64,000 nt of DNA from CAWEFA01 sp963851385 (lineage in GTDB: Bacteria > Bacteroidota > Bacteroidia > Bacteroidales > DTGW01). This document shows positions 56,204-64,000 of the stretch, one piece after another. Every line of letters starts with the position of its first letter. Position 1 is the first letter of the stretch. The translations under genes were made by a program, and so were the position numbers. The stretch lies in assembly GCA_963851385.1 (NCBI GenBank), contig CAWKPE010000024.1:41320-105319 (forward strand), given 5' to 3'. Under the pieces are notes generated by a model that was not told the origin of the DNA, ran no database searches, and saw only the letters and a list, made by a program, of their open reading frames with translations.

Positions 56204-58600
56204 TTACTGTTGCAATCCTTTTTTCGAATCACTCTCTGTTTCAGTTGTCCGGTTCACCTTTTTAACAGCTTTCCCTTTGTTGAATTTATAGGAATAAGTC
56301 ACCTGAATAAAGTATCTTGCATCAAAACTTGCCTGTGAGCGTGCATAATATTGTGGTGTAGTTACCGTATTATCCATTACGGTTAAACTGGTAATTCCTG
56401 GTAAAAGCCAGAACAAACCTAAGGAATGATTTCCAAATTCTTTTCTTACTCCTGTTCCATAAAAGAATGGAGTATTGGTCATTCCTTGTGCATTGGTATT
56501 TTTTCCCTGGTAGTTACCAAAAGCAAAAATGCTCATCTTCCAGGGCAGTGGTGCATATGCCCAGCCTGTAATACTAAAAGATGAATAATTTGTTGCAAGA
56601 ATAGAATCAGAACCATTCTTATATTTATCAAAATGACCCTGAAAATATTTGAAATTAATGTTGATGAAATAAATCAAAGCATTTAGTCCAACGCCATGCT
56701 CTTCACCGGTAAGAAGGTTATTTGCTACTGACAAAGAAGTGACATTATTTACCAAAGATGAATATTCGACGAAATTAAGATTATCAATTTTATACTTGTA
56801 GATGTCATAATATAAATAAGGCGAAACATAACTTTTGGCAATATTAGCAGTATAGGTTAGTTGCAACCTATCCCGGTATTCCGGCTTTAACATTGGATTC
56901 CCCTCGGTAATGTTATCGGTACCATTCACAATTTCAGCAGGACTAAGCTGAGTTAATGATGGCCTGTTAATACGCCTGTTATAAGTAAATTTGACATTTT
57001 GTTTTTCAGTAAACTTATACATAATGTTAGCTGATGGCAAAAATGTTGAATAATTCAGGGAATTTGACGTGTCATCCTTTGCAATTACATTGCTGTGTTC
57101 AATCCTTAAAGTTGTTTGAAAACTTAACTTGTCAAAACCGGTTGTAAAACCAATGTAAGCCGCTTCACGCCATTCTTTATAAACAAAATTATTTAACAAT
57201 GAAGTATCCAAATTTAATTGACGATAAGATGGTACATCAAAACCCATTTGCTGCCAGTATAACTGAATACCGGTTTCAATTTTAGTATCCATTCCCAATG
57301 GATAAACATAATCTGTTTTTAAATTCACGTAATTACGGGCACTGTTATTTTTCTCATACCTGTTTATACTATCCAAAAGATTATTAATTGAACCGTAGGT
57401 TTTCTTATTGGTTTTGTATTCATCACCTTGTAAGAAATGATAGAAAGTACCTTCAATAGTCAATTCCTGCAATGGCTTAGCATATTGCTGTCGATAAAAG
57501 ACAGAAGAATTTAGCTCACCGCTGTTGGTAGTTGTACGTGTGTCATACTTTTGATTATACATCTCTATTTGATTTACGGCGATATCATTATTCTGATCCA
57601 AATCAGTAATATTAATTAAAGGTTTAAAGCTTGTATTAAAACTGAATGTCCTGTGTTTATCAATATAATAATCGACACCTGCATTGATTGACCCTACAAA
57701 AAATTTGTAAGTACCAGTACCGTTAACTTTAAATGCCGAATCGATGGGTTGATTTACTGGATTTAAAAAATATTGAGTATTGTTATTAAACTTTATATTC
57801 AAGTCGTTAAACCATCCATAACCCGAAACATAAACAGTTGCCTTACCCATTGCATAATCCAGGGAGCCGTTCATGTTGGCAGAAGTTTGAGCACGTGGCC
57901 GGGCACCTGCATTAATATTACCGCTTATGCCATATCTGGCTTCTTGTTTGAGTTTAATGTTAATTACACCATCAATATTACCTTCATATTTTCCTGAAGG
58001 GTTTGTAATTACTTCAATAGTTTCTATATCCGAAGGCTGAAGACGGGCAAGAAACTCTTTGTCACGTTGTTTGCCATCTACTTGTATAATAAAATTACTG
58101 CTGCCATTAAGAGTTATATTGTCATTATAATCAACCTGGATAGATGGAACCTTTTTTAACAGATCATAAGCATTTGGTGAAGACTTGGAGACTTCCACGG
58201 GAATAGAATATACCGTACGATCTACCAATTCTTTGCCTTCAATTTTGTGACCGATTACTACAACATCCCCAATTTGTTTTGTTGTTTCCCTTAGAAAAAT
58301 TGTATCAACCCTGATTATTTTATCCCCGGCTTTCATCTGAATTTCTTCGCCTGTATTTATATATCCAACAAACGAAGCTTTTAAATAATATTGTCCGGGT
58401 GTAACATTCTCAAAAATAAATTTTCCACCGTTTTGTGCAGAAATGCCAGTTAAAATGGTTGAGTCTGGTAATTTTAAAAGAGCAATAGTAGCATAATCAA
58501 TTGCTGTTTTTTCTTTTTCTGAAGCCACAACACCTTTAATAGTCCCGGCCTGGCTTACCAATGACTGCATGATTAATAAAGAAGTAATTATTATTTTCAC
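56204..58600 (-). CDS. Outer-membrane receptor-like beta-barrel (TonB superfamily)
   Basis: The frame is open to 58645, but the GTG at 58600 gives the cleanest signal peptide (MKIIITSLLIMQSLVSQAG). Next come a carboxypeptidase-regulatory-like domain (TIKGVVASEKEKTAIDYATI onward), a plug (LLKKVPSIQVDYNDNITLNGSSN, VDGKQRDKEFLARL, IEVITNPSGKYEG) and an OMP_b-brl_3 barrel ending near GLQQ. About 800 residues, intact. No SusD-like gene adjoins it, so glycan uptake is not implied; the ligand is unknown. Confidence 0.9.
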   Translation of the reverse strand: MKIIITSLLIMQSLVSQAGTIKGVVASEKEKTAIDYATIALLKLPDSTILTGISAQNGGKFIFENVTPGQYYLKASFVGYINTGEEIQMKAGDKIIRVDTIFLRETTKQIGDVVVIGHKIEGKELVDRTVYSIPVEVSKSSPNAYDLLKKVPSIQVDYNDNITLNGSSNFIIQVDGKQRDKEFLARLQPSDIETIEVITNPSGKYEGNIDGVINIKLKQEARYGISGNINAGARPRAQTSANMNGSLDYAMGKATVYVSGYGWFNDLNIKFNNNTQYFLNPVNQPIDSAFKVNGTGTYKFFVGSINAGVDYYIDKHRTFSFNTSFKPLINITDLDQNNDIAVNQIEMYNQKYDTRTTTNSGELNSSVFYRQQYAKPLQELTIEGTFYHFLQGDEYKTNKKTYGSINNLLDSINRYEKNNSARNYVNLKTDYVYPLGMDTKIETGIQLYWQQMGFDVPSYRQLNLDTSLLNNFVYKEWREAAYIGFTTGFDKLSFQTTLRIEHSNVIAKDDTSNSLNYSTFLPSANIMYKFTEKQNVKFTYNRRINRPSLTQLSPAEIVNGTDNITEGNPMLKPEYRDRLQLTYTANIAKSYVSPYLYYDIYKYKIDNLNFVEYSSLVNNVTSLSVANNLLTGEEHGVGLNALIYFININFKYFQGHFDKYKNGSDSILATNYSSFSITGWAYAPLPWKMSIFAFGNYQGKNTNAQGMTNTPFFYGTGVRKEFGNHSLGLFWLLPGITSLTVMDNTVTTPQYYARSQASFDARYFIQVTYSYKFNKGKAVKKVNRTTETESDSKKGLQQ

Positions 58601-58807
58601 CTTAAGTATTTTTATAGTTATTTTCAATTTGCATTTGTCCGTCAAAGCTGAAACATCTATGGTTTTTTATCAGTTAATGTTTACTTAAAATTTTCACTTC
58701 GTAATTGAACTATTTTATATTATTTTTTGAAAAATACCCTACTTGTATCATTGAATTAATTCAAAACAATGATAAAAACAGAATAATTTCAATTGTGTAA
58801 ATTTCAG

Positions 58808-59725
58808 CTATTTGATTCCTTCTGTCTCAGACTTTGATTCTATTTCCATAGGCATAGGGTTACCATTGAAAGTCATGCTACCTTGCATTTTTTGTTTTGA
58901 TTTACCCTTAATTAACCATCCGGTAGCTAAATCAATAGTCATATCCGTTGTACCCAATCCCCTCAAGTCAAAAGGAATTTGCATACCATTCATATTCATT
59001 ACACCGTTTTCTGCGGATTCTATAGTTATATCACCAGATAAATCAGCCTGGTTGTTTGCAATATTTTTACATTTATAATTAATCCCGATGAGCAGTTCCA
59101 TCCCGTTGGGTTTAATTGTATAGTTCGATTCCCACTTATCACCTGTATTAACCGGTTTGTCCAATAAGTAATTAATTGGTGATTCAATCATCATTTTTAG
59201 AATATCTGAATTAACAGCCATTTCTACTGCCGGCTTCATTTGTGTTTTTGATGCTTCGGGCAATGAATCCAGTTGCTTAAATATGCTATCGGAAACTGCA
59301 TTCAGATTAATTATTTCCAGTACCTTACCAGCATAACTTAATTTCACTTCTAACGGGTTTTTAACCAGGGTAGCCATTACATTACTCATCAAATCATCAG
59401 GATTCTTAGGATTCCCCGGTTTATTGGAATTTGTTTTAATAGTCTTGTACGGATTATTAACATTGGAAACTATACTGTCAAAACTTACGCGGACAAGCAT
59501 GTAATCAGCATCCAATTTTTCAGGCAGGTATTTTATAACGTTTACGCTATTTACGTCCGTATTTATTTGGGTACCATTCATAGTCATTGTCATGGTTTGA
59601 AGACTGGATGATTTAATTTTATACTCTTTTCCCTTTTCCAAATTTAATTTTAGATTTGATGCAGCCTGCATGCTCGAACCTAAAAGAAATAGAGAAGCAA
59701 TAGATAAAATAAATAATTTTTTCAT
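58808..59725 (-). CDS. DUF6263-like exported protein
   Basis: A signal peptide (1-21) precedes a 285-residue mature part with KLNLEKGKEYKIKSSSLQTM, repeated MTMTMNG and MNMNGMQI pieces, and a TTDMTIDLATGWLIKGKSKQKM ending. The overall layout fits DUF6263 proteins of Bacteroidota. Function unknown. It lies between a receptor gene and a gene-poor stretch. Confidence 0.7.
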   Translation of the reverse strand: MKKLFILSIASLFLLGSSMQAASNLKLNLEKGKEYKIKSSSLQTMTMTMNGTQINTDVNSVNVIKYLPEKLDADYMLVRVSFDSIVSNVNNPYKTIKTNSNKPGNPKNPDDLMSNVMATLVKNPLEVKLSYAGKVLEIINLNAVSDSIFKQLDSLPEASKTQMKPAVEMAVNSDILKMMIESPINYLLDKPVNTGDKWESNYTIKPNGMELLIGINYKCKNIANNQADLSGDITIESAENGVMNMNGMQIPFDLRGLGTTDMTIDLATGWLIKGKSKQKMQGSMTFNGNPMPMEIESKSETEGIK

Positions 59726-60151
59726 TGTTGTTGGTTTTAATAAGTTTTAGGTATGTTAAACATAATTATTGAATATATTTTTCAAACTTACATAAAACAC
59801 ATAACATGACATTATAATAATTGATAAATAGAAGAATACCTTCGGCAAGTAGTAAGAAAATGCCGGTAAAGTAAAAGGCACTTATGATGGTAAAGTAAGT
59901 GTGGAAATATATTTATGGTTGTATAGCCCCAGGGAAAACCTTCCTTGTAATTAACCAGTACCTCATAGAAATAAGAGCCGAATACATTTGAGATAATCCT
60001 GTTCTTAACCAATTCATCAATAACATGAATCTTGAAAGTTGCCGAAGTAATTGCACTAAATTCCATACGAGACAGGTGCATTGACCGGCAAGTTAATATT
60101 CCAATAGCTTTCGGGATACTGATCGCCAGTATAAGAGAAATATAATATTAC
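59726..60151. other. Gene-poor stretch with an uncertain minus-strand frame
   Basis: The frame at 59812-60081 (minus, 89 residues) has no homology that I recognise. Its segment VFGSYFYEVLVNYKEGFPWGY looks protein-like, so it might be the remnant of a larger gene. Its start and neighbours do not support a real gene. The rest is AT-rich. Confidence 0.35.
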
Positions 60152-61264
60152 TTATAAAGGTCGGTTTAAACTATCTGCATTATTTTTAAATAAAATATTC
60201 CAGTTTATCCCATCTGCACTTTCTAACATACCAGTATCATTGAAAATAACCATTTTATTATTATAAATATAGGCATGTTTTACCTCAGGTTGGCCACTAA
60301 TAATTGTATTCCATGTCAACCCATTTTTAGAAGTAAAAACGTCTCCTTTACCAAATGCCCAGAATTTATTCTTAAACTTCAGCATTAATAATTGGGAATA
60401 TTCTTTTATCGGAAATCTTGCTTTAATCCAGTTTTGCCCATCCAAACTTACAAGAACAATCCTTTCTTCTCTATCCTGAGGACTCTCGCCATATAAGCAG
60501 AGAAAATCTTCTGTACCGCAAAAGTTTTGAGAGTAAATTTCAGGTGCTTTTCCTTTTAAAGTCCAATTTATACCGTCAGGACTGCTCCAGAATTCATATC
60601 CGCCAGAAGTATCTCTCTGTACATGAGTATAAACCCAAATTTCATTTTTAAAAACTACCGGTACATCACCAATCCAATAATTGACAAATTTGGACCATGG
60701 AACTATAGGCAATACGCACTTCCAAAGAATTCCATCCTTGCTGTACCAAATATCATCACAAGGGTAACCGCTAGTTACCGGATGTCCACCCATGCACCAA
60801 ATTTTATCTGAAAAATTAAAAAATAAAGCATCTTCCCTGGTAAGGTTTTTATGTAAATGAATATCTATTTTTTTCCAGGTATCTTTATTTTTCAATAAAT
60901 CGAATTCTGCAGATGAAGGCCATGAGCGGCCCCTGTTAAAATAGTTATTTGTATATTCTGTAATTGATTTAATATCAGTTGTCACAAAAAGATTATCATT
61001 TGGAATATCATTTTTTTCACTCTCAAATAATCCATATAAAAATGTTCCTGGAACCGAATGAGGATTCCATTTTATTCCTGTTTGTTTAGTATAATTACCC
61101 CCCATTAGGAATAAACGGTCTTTTAGAAAGTACAAACTAAAATTGTAGCAATAATCTTTATAACCCGGATCACTAACTGGAACTGGTCGCCCGGAAAAAA
61201 AATAGATAAGAAATAAAATTATACAACCAACTACAACCAAAGTGATTTTTAATCTAGTGTCCAT
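60152..61264 (-). CDS. Membrane-anchored beta-propeller-like protein
   Basis: One N-terminal helix (about 7-25) is followed by repeating W/DG motifs: YSKDGILWKC, SSPDGINWTL, VSLDGQNWIKA, TSKNGLTWNT and SADGINW. These are typical of BNR/sialidase-like or kelch-like propellers. An early LFLMGGNYTKQ segment is kelch-like. No catalytic residues can be named, so this is probably a binding or sensing protein. Substrate unknown. Confidence 0.7.
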   Translation of the reverse strand: MDTRLKITLVVVGCIILFLIYFFSGRPVPVSDPGYKDYCYNFSLYFLKDRLFLMGGNYTKQTGIKWNPHSVPGTFLYGLFESEKNDIPNDNLFVTTDIKSITEYTNNYFNRGRSWPSSAEFDLLKNKDTWKKIDIHLHKNLTREDALFFNFSDKIWCMGGHPVTSGYPCDDIWYSKDGILWKCVLPIVPWSKFVNYWIGDVPVVFKNEIWVYTHVQRDTSGGYEFWSSPDGINWTLKGKAPEIYSQNFCGTEDFLCLYGESPQDREERIVLVSLDGQNWIKARFPIKEYSQLLMLKFKNKFWAFGKGDVFTSKNGLTWNTIISGQPEVKHAYIYNNKMVIFNDTGMLESADGINWNILFKNNADSLNRPL

Positions 61265-61447
61265 TTGAATATAATTTAATTAATAATTCGATTTAGAGAT
61301 TTAAAAATAAATTTTTACTTAAACGTTATCCTGAATGAAATTATTCTGCATATTTTTCAATTACGACTTTATAAATAAAGCAATTTCAAATTTAAAATTA
61401 TTTTAATTTTGTGCAATATTTTATTCACCAGTAAAACATTTATTAAT

Positions 61448-61987
61448 ATGACTGAAGAGAAAAAAGAAAAATGGTTAAATTATGTGGCTGTTACTACCGT
61501 TCTAATTGCTGTTTGTGCTACTTTATCAACTTTCAAAGGAGGAGGATATAGTACTAAATCTCTTTTATTTCAATCCAATGCCTCAAATCAGTGGGCCTAT
61601 TACCAATCTAAAAGTATTAAGAGTTATATTTTTGAAATGCAAAAAGAAAACCTCGAGCTGCAAAAAAACTTATTAGACAATTCACCAAAAAACAAATCAG
61701 CTGTTGAAAAATTCGACCAATCAATTACCAAGTACAAAGGAAAAATTGATCAGTATGAAAAAGAAAAAGGTGAAATAAAAAAAATAGCAGAGGATTTTGA
61801 GAATCAACGTGACGATTGCAAAAAACATGCAAAAGAATTTGGGATTGCTGTTATATTTCTTCAAATTTCGATAGTGCTTTCATCTATTGCAGCCCTGACT
61901 AAGAAAAAGTATATTTGGATACTTAGTCTTATAGTAGGGGCAGTGGGAGTTTTTTATTTCTTTGATGGATTTTTTGTATTCATTTAA
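61448..61987 (+). CDS. DUF4337 membrane protein
   Basis: The start is set at ATG 61448 (MTEEKKEKWLNYVAVTTVLIAVCATLSTFKGG); an in-frame extension to 61409 overlaps a TAATTTTG -7-like box (61404-61411). One helix near residues 10-30, a charged coiled coil (about 60-125, ELQKNLLDNSPKNKS...) and two C-terminal helices match DUF4337. Function unknown. Confidence 0.88.
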   Translation: MTEEKKEKWLNYVAVTTVLIAVCATLSTFKGGGYSTKSLLFQSNASNQWAYYQSKSIKSYIFEMQKENLELQKNLLDNSPKNKSAVEKFDQSITKYKGKIDQYEKEKGEIKKIAEDFENQRDDCKKHAKEFGIAVIFLQISIVLSSIAALTKKKYIWILSLIVGAVGVFYFFDGFFVFI

Positions 61988-62044
61988 ATACTATTTGTAT
62001 TAGTTCATATATTTTTATATAAATAAGAAGTAACAAATCCTGTG

Positions 62045-62518
62045 CTATTCATGCTCGAATGCATGCTTTAAAATTTTAATATCGAGTTTCTTCATTTGAA
62101 GAATTGCTGACATTACTCTTTGAGATTTTGCAGTGTCTGTATCGCTTAACATTTCTCCAAGGGCAGTGGGAACAATTTGCCATGATACACCAAACTTGTC
62201 TTTCAGCCAACCACATTGTTGTTGCTCCCCACCTTCGGAAAGCTTTTCCCAAAATTCGTCAACTTCTTCCTGCGTCTTGCAGTTTACGACAAATGAGATG
62301 GCTGGAGAAATGGTAAAATATGGTCCACCGTTTAATGCCATAAATTCCTGACCATCGAGCAGGAAACTTACAGTCATTACTGTTCCTTTCGGCATAGGAG
62401 CTCCTTCTCCATAATGGGTAATTTTCAATATCTTTGACTTTTTAAAAACAGAGATATAAAAATTTATCGCTTCTTCTGCCTGATTATTGTACCACAGGAA
62501 TGGGGTTATCTTTTGCAT
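62045..62518 (-). CDS. VOC-fold PhnB-like protein
   Basis: The start is at ATG 62518 (MQKITPFLWYNNQAEEAINFY). The glyoxalase-like fold of the PF06983 type shows MTVSFLLDGQEFMALNGGPYF, EVDEFWEKLSEGGEQQQCGWLKDKFGVSWQIVP and RVMSAILQMKKLDI near the end. The function of most members is unassigned; PhnB itself is not required for phosphonate use. Confidence 0.88.
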   Translation of the reverse strand: MQKITPFLWYNNQAEEAINFYISVFKKSKILKITHYGEGAPMPKGTVMTVSFLLDGQEFMALNGGPYFTISPAISFVVNCKTQEEVDEFWEKLSEGGEQQQCGWLKDKFGVSWQIVPTALGEMLSDTDTAKSQRVMSAILQMKKLDIKILKHAFEHE

Positions 62519-62686
62519 ATGAATTGTTTTATAATTATCAAGTAAATCTTTAATCAAGTGATTTCTTTGTCTACTTGCTGCTAAATTGTTTATTTGATCT
62601 ATAACCAGTTATCACCTAATTTTGTTTCAGAATTACAGTTTTTTTGATAATTATAAAAGGGAAAATAGGCCAAACAAAAAAAATTT

Positions 62687-63871
62687 CTATGATATTACTC
62701 TTTTTTTAGATATCCTTCTCCTTATCACCTCTTTCTCAATCATTGCCATTTCGCGACTGGTCTGACCCTTTACAGAAGTGTTTTCTTCAGCCCTTCTCAT
62801 TAAATAGGGAATGACATGTTTGACTGGCCCAAAAGGTATATATTTAGCTACATTATATCCGTTATGTGCAAGGTTAAAACTAATATTGTCGCTCATTCCA
62901 TAAAGCTGGGAAAACCAAACACGATTGTCATTTTTAGAAATATTAGCTTCTTTCATTAATTCGGTTAGTAATTGGCAACTGTATTCATTATGCGTGCCAT
63001 TAAAAATGGAAATCTTGTCGATACGGGTCAGAGAAAAACGTAAGGATTCATTGTATGCATTATCTGTAGATATTTTATCGGGATAAATGGGTGAAGGATA
63101 GTTGCAAATTTTGGCTCGCTCTCTTTCTTTTTCCATATATGCACCTCGCACAAACTTTATTCCTAGAAAATAGTTTTCATTTACTGCCTTGTCATAAGAA
63201 AGTTTGAGAAATTCTAACCGGTCAGTCCGGTACATTTGCATTGTATTAAATACGATAGCTTTGTTTTTATTGAATTTTCTCATCATGGTTTCGCAAACTT
63301 CATCTATGATAGCCTGATAATATGTATGCTCAGCATCTATCATGATTGGAACATTTGCATCGAAAGCTTTCTTACATAGTTTTTCTATTCTATTTTTAAA
63401 TAATTCCAGTTCTGTTTTTTCCTGTTCGTTCAATTCAGACTTATTGCTGGCTTTTTCTAAAATCATTCTGTTTCCAAAAGCAGATGGTTTGAAAACGGTA
63501 AAGGGAACATCAGGGTTGTGTTCTGCAAAATCAATAGTTGCGAGCGTTTCAGTTAAGGCATTCTCATAACATTCTGTCGTGTCTTTTCCTTCAACAGAAT
63601 AATCGAGATTTGCTTTAACATTAAATTTATTCAGGATATTAATTGTATTTGCCGCTTCTTCGAGTGTTTCTCCACCGCAGAAATGCTTAAAAACTGTAGG
63701 TTTAAGCAGCAATGAAACAGGAAGATGAATTTTAATTGCTGCATTGATAAGAATTTTACTTGCTTTGACCAACTTTCCAAAACGCATAAACCTGAATAGC
63801 CAGAGCGCTTTTAAAAGTCTGTACTTATCAATATATTGAAAGGCTATTTCGGTATTGTCAAATGAAATCAT
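62687..63871 (-). CDS. Proline dehydrogenase
   Basis: This 394-residue monofunctional enzyme has the FAD-binding barrel motifs: VKANLDYSVEGKDT, FTVFKPSAFG, IMIDAEHTYYQ, FNTMQMYRTD, GIKFVRGAYMEKERERA, NGTHNEYS and FSQLYGMSDNISFNLAHNGYNVAKYIPFGP, ending with YLMRRAEENTSV. It oxidises proline to pyrroline-5-carboxylate; the P5C dehydrogenase is not in the window. The separate small enzyme is usual in Bacteroidota. Confidence 0.95.
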   Translation of the reverse strand: MISFDNTEIAFQYIDKYRLLKALWLFRFMRFGKLVKASKILINAAIKIHLPVSLLLKPTVFKHFCGGETLEEAANTINILNKFNVKANLDYSVEGKDTTECYENALTETLATIDFAEHNPDVPFTVFKPSAFGNRMILEKASNKSELNEQEKTELELFKNRIEKLCKKAFDANVPIMIDAEHTYYQAIIDEVCETMMRKFNKNKAIVFNTMQMYRTDRLEFLKLSYDKAVNENYFLGIKFVRGAYMEKERERAKICNYPSPIYPDKISTDNAYNESLRFSLTRIDKISIFNGTHNEYSCQLLTELMKEANISKNDNRVWFSQLYGMSDNISFNLAHNGYNVAKYIPFGPVKHVIPYLMRRAEENTSVKGQTSREMAMIEKEVIRRRISKKRVIS

Positions 63872-64000
63872 CCGAAATAATTTATTTTATTGTTATAAAG
63901 GTAAATGAAAAATGACAATTATCAATGACATTCACCAGACTCAGCCTTGATTTATAAAAATTAGTTTATCGGTGATTGGAACTGCTAACGCAATTGCATA
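63872..64000. other. Right-edge intergenic sequence
   Basis: Nothing was recognised in the last 129 bases beyond the upstream region of the proline dehydrogenase gene. Confidence 0.4.

Noticed and set aside
59812..60081. 89-residue minus-strand frame
   Set aside because: Not matched to a family and weakly placed. Noted as a possible remnant in the gene-poor stretch but not called as a gene.

Overview
The window looks like a chromosomal segment of a low-GC member of the Bacteroidota. The evidence is the presence of SusC/OMP-type outer-membrane receptors with carboxypeptidase-regulatory-like N-termini, a type IX secretion (T9SS) C-terminal sorting domain, LytS/LytTR signalling pairs, and several promoters of the TTTG-N19-TAnnTTTG type. 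Ribosome binding sites are mostly absent, as expected for the phylum. No tRNA, rRNA or CRISPR array was recognised.

Region 1 (about 1-14,300) is an accessory region. Every recognised gene is on the minus strand and sits in a short unit. The units are separated by ten imperfect-palindromic sites, called S1-S10 here: mostly about 130 bp, one of 57 bp and one of 312 bp. Their outer ends resemble the RYYYAAC...GTTRRRY core sites of integron attC. For eight adjacent pairs, the bases just right of one site are the reverse complement of the bases just left of the next site. This is the arrangement that attC excision and insertion leaves behind. No integrase gene is visible, so this is best read as a cluster of attC sites lacking an integron integrase (a CALIN), or part of a larger integron. 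The cargo is two HigBA-like toxin-antitoxin modules, a frameshifted ketopantoate-reductase-like gene, a 5-kb unit with a TOTE-type primase-helicase plus an AlbA_2/HATPase protein, an ApeA-like HEPN protein, a secreted class-C-beta-lactamase-like hydrolase, a lipoprotein, a secreted LamG-like protein, one unit without a gene, and a 5'-degenerate gene at the edge.

Region 2 (14.7-38 kb) is ordinary chromosome: a TonB-dependent receptor with a LytS/LytTR two-component pair, rpsO-pnp, a kelch protein, a second (short) DNA polymerase III alpha subunit, a methyltransferase, a GH5 glycosidase, an outer-membrane beta-barrel with a companion lipoprotein, a purM-mtnA-class II aldolase cluster (purine and 5-methylthioribose salvage), a LolC/E-type permease and a NamZ-type muramidase.

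Region 3 (38.3-42.5 kb) is a two-gene unit of P-loop ATPases, the second carrying TPR repeats. It is driven by a good Bacteroidota promoter overlaid by a symmetric 44-bp composite operator, and may be a conflict or defence locus. Region 4 (43-64 kb) holds a TM2-DUF2752-DUF4870-like-M48 operon, a large T9SS cargo protein, thioredoxin, small Cys-rich and DsrE-like proteins, a B12-binding radical SAM protein, a membrane LytTR regulator, a DEAD-box helicase with a cold-shock protein, a third receptor, and proline dehydrogenase.

At least eight frame breaks are present, and all fit a +1 insertion. Most lie in short homopolymer runs inside otherwise intact genes. Assembly or sequencing indels are therefore the simplest explanation, and the affected genes are annotated here as single loci.
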